A DNA stretch of 41,495 bases from Candidatus Firestoneibacteriota bacterium. Its GTDB lineage: Bacteria; Oederibacteriota; D2-FULL-39-29; CAIOVX01. The stretch's first letter is position 1; the number at the start of each line of letters is the position of its first letter. Positions 32,124 to 39,027 of this stretch are shown piece after piece. The position numbers were made by a program, and so were the translations under genes. The DNA lies in the NCBI GenBank assembly GCA_903915125.1, contig CAIWRR010000064.1, positions 1 through 41,495 of the forward strand, written 5' to 3'. Below the pieces are notes generated by a model. That model searched no databases. It was not told where the DNA came from and saw nothing but the letters and a program-made list of their open reading frames with translations.

Positions 32124-33080
32124 GTGGAAACTATAGTAACCGGAGGCGCGGGATTTATTGGCAGCTGTCTCATTGCGAAGCTTAATTCCGAAGGTATCAA
32201 CGATATAATTGTTGTCGACCGAATAGGCAAGTCGGACAGTTGGAAAAACCTGTCCGGAAAGAAAATAAACGACTATCTGGATATTGACGTCCTTCCGGAA
32301 TACTTGAAAAGGAAAAAGCCGGGGCTTATTCTTCACATGGGGGCCTGCTCTGCAACAACTGAGACGGATACCTCCTATCTTATGGAGAACAACTACAGGT
32401 ATACCCGCATGCTCGCCGAATATTCCGCGGCAAATAAAGTGCATTTCCTGTATGCGTCTTCCGGCGCGACTTATGGCGACGGTGCCTTTGGCTACAGCGA
32501 TGCGAACGAGGTTTCAAAAAAGCTGGCGCCGCTCAACGCATACGGCTATTCAAAACAGCTCTTTGACTTGTTTGCTATACGAACCGGACTTGACAGAAAG
32601 ATTACCGGTTTCAAGTTTTTCAATGTGTTTGGCCCGAATGAATATCACAAAGGCGATATGCGCAGTGTCATAGCAAAGGCCTTCCCCTCGATACTTGCGG
32701 GAGAGAAGATGAAACTTTTCAAGTCTTACCTGAAAGATTACAAAGACGGCGAACAGAAAAGGGATTTTGTCTATATAAAAGACGCCGTTGAGATGGTTTG
32801 GTATTTTGTTGAGCATCCGGAGAAAAAAGGAATCTTCAATATAGGGACAGGAAAGGCGCGAAGCTGGAATGATCTCGCAACGGCGATGTTTACGGCTGCC
32901 GGAAGAAAACAGCAGATAGAATACATTGCGATGCCTGAAAGTCTGCGCGATAAGTACCAGTATTTTACGCAAGCCGACGTTTCGAAGCTGCAAAAGAGCG
33001 GCTGCGCTCATAAATGCATGGAGCTTGAAGAATCTGTGAAAGATTATGCTTCGTACCTTGCTGCCGGCAGGTATATCTGA
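32124..33080 (+). CDS. hldD: ADP-L-glycero-D-manno-heptose 6-epimerase
   Basis: 318 aa short-chain dehydrogenase-fold epimerase of LPS core-heptose synthesis. The NADP-binding VTGGAGFIGSC is at the N-terminus. The HldD hallmark GACSATTETD and the catalytic Tyr-Lys pair in YGYSKQLFD follow. FFNVFGPNEYHKGDMRSV and YKDGEQKRDFVYIKDAVEM are also diagnostic. It implies heptose-containing lipopolysaccharide. GTG32124 with CGGAGG upstream. HldA/HldB/HldE partners are not in the window. Confidence 0.94.
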   Translation: METIVTGGAGFIGSCLIAKLNSEGINDIIVVDRIGKSDSWKNLSGKKINDYLDIDVLPEYLKRKKPGLILHMGACSATTETDTSYLMENNYRYTRMLAEYSAANKVHFLYASSGATYGDGAFGYSDANEVSKKLAPLNAYGYSKQLFDLFAIRTGLDRKITGFKFFNVFGPNEYHKGDMRSVIAKAFPSILAGEKMKLFKSYLKDYKDGEQKRDFVYIKDAVEMVWYFVEHPEKKGIFNIGTGKARSWNDLATAMFTAAGRKQQIEYIAMPESLRDKYQYFTQADVSKLQKSGCAHKCMELEESVKDYASYLAAGRYI

Positions 33081-33112
33081 AGGGCGTGAAATCAGCGATT
33101 AACGGAGGGTAA

Positions 33113-34153
33113 TTGGCTAAATATTTTATTTCGGGGGGGGCGGGATTTCTGGGAATAAATCTTATCCGCTGCCTATTGGATAAAGGTGAAGATGTCGTTT
33201 CTTACGATGTTCTGCCTTTCGATTACCCTGATGCAAAGGACCGGATCACACACATAGTCGGGGACATCAGGGATGCAGGCCTTACTGAGAGGGCAATGCG
33301 GGGCTGCGATATAGCCGTGCATACTGCTGCCGCGCTTCCGCTTTACAGCAGCCGTGATATCTTGACCACCGATGTTGACGGCACGAAGAATATGCTCAGC
33401 GGAGCTTTTACAAACGGCATCAAACGGTTTGTGCACATATCTTCAACCGCAGTCTACGGTATTCCCGACCATCATCCTCTGCTCGAAAACGACAGGCTTG
33501 AAGGCGTGGGCCCCTACGGGAAAGCCAAGATACTTGCCGAAGAACTCTGTCTTGAATACAGAAAGAAAGGGATGTGTGTTCCCATAATCCGGCCTAAATC
33601 TTTCGTCGGACCTGAACGCCTTGGGGTTTTTGCGCTCTTTTATGACTGGGCTAAAGACGGGCGCGGTTTTCCCATGATAGGGAGCGGAAATAACCGCTAC
33701 CAGCTTCTTGATGTGGAAGATCTTTGCTCCGCCATCTGCCTGGCTGCAACCAAAGAAGAAATCATAGCAAACGATACCTATAACATCGGGGCTAAAGTCT
33801 TTACAACTATGAAGGAAGATTACCAGGCGGTTTTGGATAAAGCGGGGTTTGGAAAGAAGATTAAGGGTTTTCCTGCCTGGCCGCTAATAGCCGCGCTTCG
33901 AGTCCTGGAATTCTTCAAACTCTCTCCGCTCTATAAATGGGTATACGAAACTGCTTCCAAGGATTCTTTTGTTTCAATAGAGAAAGCCGAAAAGAAACTC
34001 GGGTATGCTCCAAAATTCTCAAACAAAGACGCCCTTCTAAGGAACTATGAATGGTATCTTGCCAACCTAAAGAGTTTTGAAGGAAAGAAGGGGGTCTCGC
34101 ACCGCTCGCCATGGAAACAAGGAATTCTCGGATTTGTGAAACTGCTCTTTTAG
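33113..34153 (+). CDS. NAD-dependent epimerase/dehydratase (SDR)
   Basis: 346 aa extended SDR. An N-terminal GGAGFLG cofactor loop, the HISSTAVYG strand, and YGKAK with the catalytic Tyr-Lys are visible. A C-terminal extension includes a hydrophobic helix (FPAWPLIAALRVLEFF), resembling nucleoside-sugar epimerases and some sterol-dehydrogenase-like SDRs. Substrate unknown; close neighbour of hldD suggests surface-polysaccharide or LPS sugar metabolism. TTG33113 with GGAGGG upstream. Codons 7-9 contain a run of eight G (33133-33140), a possible slippage site; the frame is intact here. Confidence 0.88.
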   Translation: MAKYFISGGAGFLGINLIRCLLDKGEDVVSYDVLPFDYPDAKDRITHIVGDIRDAGLTERAMRGCDIAVHTAAALPLYSSRDILTTDVDGTKNMLSGAFTNGIKRFVHISSTAVYGIPDHHPLLENDRLEGVGPYGKAKILAEELCLEYRKKGMCVPIIRPKSFVGPERLGVFALFYDWAKDGRGFPMIGSGNNRYQLLDVEDLCSAICLAATKEEIIANDTYNIGAKVFTTMKEDYQAVLDKAGFGKKIKGFPAWPLIAALRVLEFFKLSPLYKWVYETASKDSFVSIEKAEKKLGYAPKFSNKDALLRNYEWYLANLKSFEGKKGVSHRSPWKQGILGFVKLLF

Positions 34154-34194
34154 TTTATAAATCGGCTCCGCGCTAAAATAAAGGAAAAATATAT

Positions 34195-37053
34195 ATGAGT
34201 AATATGTTTCAGAAAGAAGCAGAACGAATACTCTCTCTTGAAACGAAGAGCCGGGTGAATACTCTCGGCGGCTACGGGCCTTCAGGAGAAGTAATCTACG
34301 AGAAACACCCGTTTGGGTGTCCTTCAACGCTTATGACAAGCCGCGACAACGGCAAAGCTGTCTTCATGACAAATGGTTCCGTCTCCTTTGAGGTAAAGAC
34401 AAAAGAAGGAATGGATATTACGGTTCTTGCAGGAAGCTTCGATGCGAATGAAAAACATGAGACAAGCGCCCCCTCGGCCAATATCTGGCTCTCTCTTGAT
34501 GCCGGGAAAAAACAACGCTTAACCTCCTTAATAAACGCCGGATGTAACCTTAACTGCGTTCCTGTGTCTATGAAAATAGTCAAAATAGGCGATCCCGGAA
34601 GGGCTATGTGGTATGTCTATGAATTTAAGACTGAAACAGGCGATCATTTTAGCACAGCAGTAAAACATTCTTTTATCGCCTCAAAACAAGGCCCGGCGCT
34701 TATTCGACAAGCCTATATAAAAAATCTGGGAAAAAAACGGCTTAAGGGGAATCTTTGGGCCTATTTTAACCTTCAAGGAACTCAGAAATTTGTCTACAAC
34801 AAGCCGCTCTGGTATGACACAGGGCTTGCCGTAAACCCGGAAGAGACGGTTGTTTCATGCCGTGTTCCCTATACTGAAATACTGCAGTTGAAAAGAGTTT
34901 CCGGAATAACCGCTGGCGGTGTAACTATAAAAGAAGCCACCTGTGATTACACCGGATTTATAGGCGATACAGCTGCAGCCGCGCTTTTCCCGCAGGCTGC
35001 GCTGAAAGGAAGCTTCTTAAACGTTAACGGCAGGAAATTAAACAGATTTTCTGTGCCGACTATTTCAGCGGTCAGGGCTTCTTTCGACCTGGAGCCGGGG
35101 AAATACGGTGTTCTTGAGCAGAGTTTGCAGTATATGACAGATCCGGGGATTATCGAGGATTTTAAGTCAGGTTCTTCCTGTAGTTATCCCGGATATAAGA
35201 ATGTTGAAAAGGCGTTTACGGCCGCCGCTAAAAAACTTCTTAAAGTCACACTCGACGCGGAACGGCTGCTAAATGAAAAGACACCTGCAGCTGCGGCGTC
35301 AAGGCCGGCTTTTGAAATAGAGTTTCCCGAATCAAATGTCGTTACGGAATATGCGAGATCAGTTTGGACCGGGGTGCAGGAACTTTATGAGAATTGCAGA
35401 GCGCACGGCTCTATGCTTGCCGACGGGATAGAACTTGGCACAAGGGACCGGGGTCAGGATATGTGGCCTAAAATGAAAGAAGACGCCGCGCGGGTCAGAG
35501 CCGACCTTATACACGCTCTGAGTTTCAGGTATGTGACTGTTAAAAGCGGGCATAAGTGGTCCGCGCCAATGACCAGGACAGAAAAACTGCACGGCATGTT
35601 CCCCCGGCAATTCCCGAGCAGGTGGTTTGACAGATCAAAATCAGTGCTAAATGATAACCGTCCTTACAATGACAGCGCTGTCTGGCTTTTAAATTCTCTC
35701 AGGAAATATATTGGCGAGACCGGAGATCTTGGAATTCTTGAAGAAAGAGTCAAGTGCGTGCGCCTTACAAACCCGGATCAGCCTGAACAATCAGGGATTG
35801 CAGGCCTGGAAGCTACTTTAAGCGTGGCAGAAACAGTCCTTGAGATATTTGAATGCTACGGGCGTCACGCCAAAGACTCTCCTTATGGCATGGTCCAAAT
35901 GATGTACGGCGACTGGTGCGACCCCGTTGATATGATAGGGACTTTGATACCAGGTGACGCTTCAACCAGGGGTAAAGGAAGAGGTGTAAGCGTCAGATTG
36001 AGCGCGCATGTTTTTAACAGCATGGTTGAGTTTATAGATTTATTCTGTGCCAAAAGTTATCGCTGTAAGATGTCTAATGAGTTGCAGCCGCGAATAGAAA
36101 GTCTCAAGAAGGCAGCCAGCGAACTTAGGAAGAACATTGTGAGATTTGGCTGGGAGAGCGGAGAACAAGGAGCTTTTCTTGACGCAATTCACGAGTTTGA
36201 GCAAGACGGGAAAACTCCGGATTACGCCGCGGGAGAGACAGGCTATACTATTGGTTCGCTAAAACGCGGGGAATTTGACGGAATAAAACGCCGCGAACTG
36301 CTGACTCAGGCGCATTGCATTCCTCTGCTTTCGACGAAGAGGGAGTATTTGGATGGAATAAAGAACAGCGAAAGCATGCTGAAACAGTTGTTGCGCACCG
36401 TTGACGAGGTTTTATACGACAGAGAACTTGGGTTCAAACTCTTCAGCCCGCCAATCTCTAATGACGGGAATTCTCTTAAGCTGGTAGGCAGAATGGGGAT
36501 GATACCGGCAGGGACGGCGGAAAACGGGGAGTACCATCACGCCCAGCTTATGATGGATTTCTTCAGATTGGGTGTTCCGGGCGAGGCTGACACTGCCTGG
36601 TCGCAATTTAAGGCGGTAATATCTGCGACGAGGGATGAGTCTCTTGGCGGGCCTTTTGATATGCCGTCAACTTCCTACGCGTCTGATCCTGATGATCCGC
36701 ATTACGGCAAGGGAATGTATTTCGGGCTCTCAGGCTCCACGGACTGGATTATAGAATTTCTTCAGGAAGTAGCCGGGGTCAGGCTCTCCCTGCATGATTC
36801 CGAATGCCCGGCGATAGAAGTTACGCCGAAGCTTCCGGCGGAACTTAAAGGCAGGTTGGTTTTTAGAAGAATGATTCACAGGGCGGCCGGAACCGGGTTT
36901 GAAAGGATACCGTTAGAACTGAAAATTTCGAGCGCGAGCGGGTTAACTGAAAAAATTATGACTGTAAGGGTTAACGGGAAATCCTGTAAGAGGGCCGCTG
37001 TTGAATCGTTAAAAGGCGTCAAAGAGGTCAAAATAGATATACTTTACTGCTGA
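34195..37053 (+). CDS. GH94-type glycoside phosphorylase
   Basis: 952 aa, no signal peptide, so cytoplasmic. It resembles cellobiose/chitobiose phosphorylases of family GH94, which split disaccharides with phosphate to sugar-1-phosphate. The N-terminal beta-sandwich part (about 1-330) is followed by an (alpha/alpha)6 barrel. The catalytic Asp motif appears as GTRDRGQD (415-422; family GFRDSNQD). GDWCD (about 572-576) stands in place of the usual GDWND, an Asn-to-Cys change near the active site. The substrate is not predictable; the sugar epimerase genes upstream fit a glycan-metabolism locus. RBS AAAGGAA. Confidence 0.85.
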   Translation: MSNMFQKEAERILSLETKSRVNTLGGYGPSGEVIYEKHPFGCPSTLMTSRDNGKAVFMTNGSVSFEVKTKEGMDITVLAGSFDANEKHETSAPSANIWLSLDAGKKQRLTSLINAGCNLNCVPVSMKIVKIGDPGRAMWYVYEFKTETGDHFSTAVKHSFIASKQGPALIRQAYIKNLGKKRLKGNLWAYFNLQGTQKFVYNKPLWYDTGLAVNPEETVVSCRVPYTEILQLKRVSGITAGGVTIKEATCDYTGFIGDTAAAALFPQAALKGSFLNVNGRKLNRFSVPTISAVRASFDLEPGKYGVLEQSLQYMTDPGIIEDFKSGSSCSYPGYKNVEKAFTAAAKKLLKVTLDAERLLNEKTPAAAASRPAFEIEFPESNVVTEYARSVWTGVQELYENCRAHGSMLADGIELGTRDRGQDMWPKMKEDAARVRADLIHALSFRYVTVKSGHKWSAPMTRTEKLHGMFPRQFPSRWFDRSKSVLNDNRPYNDSAVWLLNSLRKYIGETGDLGILEERVKCVRLTNPDQPEQSGIAGLEATLSVAETVLEIFECYGRHAKDSPYGMVQMMYGDWCDPVDMIGTLIPGDASTRGKGRGVSVRLSAHVFNSMVEFIDLFCAKSYRCKMSNELQPRIESLKKAASELRKNIVRFGWESGEQGAFLDAIHEFEQDGKTPDYAAGETGYTIGSLKRGEFDGIKRRELLTQAHCIPLLSTKREYLDGIKNSESMLKQLLRTVDEVLYDRELGFKLFSPPISNDGNSLKLVGRMGMIPAGTAENGEYHHAQLMMDFFRLGVPGEADTAWSQFKAVISATRDESLGGPFDMPSTSYASDPDDPHYGKGMYFGLSGSTDWIIEFLQEVAGVRLSLHDSECPAIEVTPKLPAELKGRLVFRRMIHRAAGTGFERIPLELKISSASGLTEKIMTVRVNGKSCKRAAVESLKGVKEVKIDILYC

Positions 37054-37088
37054 TAAGCTGAGAGCTGGAAAGAAGCCCTAATATGAAA

Positions 37089-37117
37089 TTGCTAAAAGAG
37101 CTGGAAATTGCTATAAT
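37089..37117 (+). promoter_or_regulatory. Promoter of tRNA-Arg
   Basis: -35 TTGCTA (37089-37094), 17-nt spacer, consensus -10 TATAAT (37112-37117). The mature tRNA 5' end is at 37126, only eight bases after the -10, so the transcript would have almost no leader. Confidence 0.75.
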
Positions 37118-37125
37118 TCAACACC

Positions 37126-37199
<74 letters not shown>

Positions 37200-37209
37200 T
37201 AACAATAAA

Positions 37210-37285
37210 TTCGAAGTCCGCCTGCAGTTCCTGCAGGCGAGATCTCGCCTATTTGCAAGCAAATAGGCGGACAACGAAGTTCGAA
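37210..37285. repeat. Palindromic two-hairpin element after tRNA-Arg
   Basis: Flanked by TTCGAA on both sides (37210-37215 and 37280-37285). Inside, hairpin 1 is CGCCTGCAG/CTGCAGGCG with a 3-nt loop (37219-37239). Then comes GAGATCTC, and hairpin 2 is CGCCTATTTGC/GCAAATAGGCG with a 2-nt loop (37246-37269). GTCCGCC (37216) and GGCGGAC (37266) can form an outer 7-bp stem. Resembles a REP/MITE-type dispersed element; no coding content. It could also act as terminator-like structure for the tRNA, though no T-run follows. Confidence 0.7.
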
Positions 37286-37325
37286 ATTAGAAACTGAGAA
37301 ACTGTGTTTGCTTTGAGGAGTGCGT

Positions 37326-37760
37326 ATGAAGAAGACTATTCTGGCTATCCTGATGTTCCTGTCGGTCTCCGTGTTTGCCCAAACTGCCGATGAATATTTC
37401 AAGAAAGGCATTGAGGCGGCGCACCACGGTCATATTGACGGGGCTATAGATAACCTGAAAAAAGCTCTAGAACTTTCCCCGGGTCTTGCGGATTGTCATC
37501 TTAATCTCGGAGTCCTTTACGCAAACAAAAAAGATTATGACAACGCTCTAACCGAGATACAGGCTTCAATAAACGCGAATCCTTCCAACTCAATGTCGCA
37601 CTATGTCATGGCCATGCTTTATGAGAAGAAGAAGGAGAGGCAAAAAGCAATTTCAGAATGGGAAGCTGTATTAAGGCTCAAACCCGCGGATGACCTTGCG
37701 GAAACTGCCGGAAAGCATATAAGGCATAACAAGGAACGCCTGAATGAGAAGGGCCAATAA
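37326..37760 (+). CDS. Secreted TPR-repeat protein
   Basis: 144 aa. A signal peptide (KKTILAILMFLSVSVFAQ) is followed by three tetratricopeptide repeats (e.g. HIDGAIDNLKKALELSPGLADCHLNLGVLY split over two helices, and KDYDNALTEIQASINANPS). Such proteins mediate protein contacts in the periplasm. GAGGAG lies five bases before ATG37326; GTG37320 is in frame but overlaps that site. It abuts the CsgG-like lipoprotein gene with no gap, so the two are likely cotranscribed. Confidence 0.88.
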   Translation: MKKTILAILMFLSVSVFAQTADEYFKKGIEAAHHGHIDGAIDNLKKALELSPGLADCHLNLGVLYANKKDYDNALTEIQASINANPSNSMSHYVMAMLYEKKKERQKAISEWEAVLRLKPADDLAETAGKHIRHNKERLNEKGQ

Positions 37761-38315
37761 ATGAAAAATATATTCATAATGCTTATTATAGCCCTCCTTT
37801 TCACGGGCTGCGCTGTCAGGTATTCCGTAAAAAAGGGATATGATTTCACAAAAATAAAACGCATAGCCGTCTGTGAGTTTTCAGGAAATTCCGTTTTTGC
37901 CAATTCCGGAGACATCGTTGCCGACGAATTTGTCATGCAGATGATAGATAAAGGCTACAATGTCATGGAGCGGAACAAAGTAAACCTGCTGATCAGGGAA
38001 AGGAATTTAGATTCATCAGATTACAGCAGACTCGGAAAACTTCTCGGCGTGGATGCAATTTTGACAGGTTCTGTTTCCAAATATTCGGAAGATGCCGGCC
38101 GCACTTTTTATTACACGGACTCAAGCGGCAATACAAGGACTGATGTCTCAATGTCGCGCGCTGTCGTAGGCGTTTCAGCGAGGCTTATCGACGTAAATAC
38201 CGGCGAGATTGTTTGGACCGCCAGAAATGACGACGAGGCTTTTGATGTCGCAAATGCCGTCACTTTTGTGGTTGCCGGACTGCTGGATTCATTCAAAACG
38301 ATAAAGCTGCAGTAA
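37761..38315 (+). CDS. CsgG/FlgO-like outer-membrane lipoprotein
   Basis: 184 aa lipoprotein. The lipobox is LFTGC with Cys17. A domain like CsgG/TolB-N follows (IKRIAVCEFSGNS..., GDIVADEFVMQMIDKGYNVMERNKVNLLIRE, then GVDAILTGSVSKYSE and ARLIDVNTGEIVWTA). CsgG family members form secretion pores for curli-like fibres, but short proteins like this are often called penicillin-binding-protein activator or FlgO-like. Function not fixed. The ATG directly follows the stop of the TPR gene. Confidence 0.87.
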   Translation: MKNIFIMLIIALLFTGCAVRYSVKKGYDFTKIKRIAVCEFSGNSVFANSGDIVADEFVMQMIDKGYNVMERNKVNLLIRERNLDSSDYSRLGKLLGVDAILTGSVSKYSEDAGRTFYYTDSSGNTRTDVSMSRAVVGVSARLIDVNTGEIVWTARNDDEAFDVANAVTFVVAGLLDSFKTIKLQ

Positions 38316-38329
38316 TTTTCCGGAGAACT

Positions 38330-38578
38330 ATGGGTATGATAAGCAAATACGGCTTTCAGTGGCTGCCGGGAGTAATGCTGACTATCCTTTCAATTAAGTT
38401 TCACCCGCCGGTTATAAGCATCGGTCATGGAACTGTCGGGACTCTTCTTGACAGTGCCGGTATGCTGATGGCTGCTCCGGTATTCCGCGGGCTTAGAAGT
38501 TCGTTTGAGACGATTAGCAAGGGTATGTTTGCGGACTGCTTCTTTGAAGATCAACGCGTTTGGACGGCGGGCAGGTGA
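38330..38578 (+). CDS. Small putative protein upstream of tadA
   Basis: 82 aa, not recognised. The ATG has CGGAG four bases upstream, and the stop overlaps the tadA start as GTGA, an arrangement typical of translational coupling. The N-terminal half is mildly hydrophobic (WLPGVMLTILSI), the rest mixed, with no known motif. The support is positional only. It may alternatively be untranslated leader sequence of tadA. Confidence 0.42.
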   Translation: MGMISKYGFQWLPGVMLTILSIKFHPPVISIGHGTVGTLLDSAGMLMAAPVFRGLRSSFETISKGMFADCFFEDQRVWTAGR

Positions 38579-39027
38579 CACGCGACCTGTTTATGCTTGA
38601 AGCGCTTAAAGAAGCCCGCAAAGGGGCTGAGAAAGGAGAAGTGCCCGTAGGCGCCGTAATAGTCCTGGATGGAAAGATTATTGCCAGGGCTCACAGCCTT
38701 GTGCGCAAAAAAAAAGATCCCACCGCTCACGCAGAGATACTCGCAATCCGGAAAGCATCCGCCAGGAACCAATATGAGAGGTTAAATGGCGCTGAGATGT
38801 ACGTTACTCTGGAACCCTGCTCCATGTGCGCAGGCGCGATGGTGCTATCCAGGATAGAGAAGCTCTATTTTGGCGCGAGCGAGCCGAACACAGGCGCGGC
38901 GGGAACTGTATTTAATGTAGTTTCGGATCCTCATCATAATCACAGGATAAAGGCCTATAAAGGCGTGCTTGAAGCTGAAAGCAGCGAAATGTTAAAAGCA
39001 TTCTTTAAGGATAAAAGAAGAAAATGA
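38575..39027 (+). CDS. tadA: tRNA adenosine(34) deaminase
   Basis: 150 aa zinc deaminase that converts A34 to inosine in tRNA-Arg(ACG). The catalytic site is HAE (His52, Glu54) and PCSMC (Cys82, Cys85). EKLYFGASEPNTGAAGT follows as in TadA. The start is GTG38575, which overlaps the preceding stop and gives the normal TadA N-terminus; TTG38560 would be longer. An A9 run (38707-38715) is in frame here. The stop overlaps the next gene by 4 bp. The substrate tRNA gene is in this window. Confidence 0.95.
   Translation: MTRDLFMLEALKEARKGAEKGEVPVGAVIVLDGKIIARAHSLVRKKKDPTAHAEILAIRKASARNQYERLNGAEMYVTLEPCSMCAGAMVLSRIEKLYFGASEPNTGAAGTVFNVVSDPHHNHRIKAYKGVLEAESSEMLKAFFKDKRRK

Noticed and set aside
38316-38574. 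SRP (ffs) RNA gene, often found near tadA.
   Set aside because: The conserved GGTCAGG/GGAAGG/AGCAGC core was not found on either strand.
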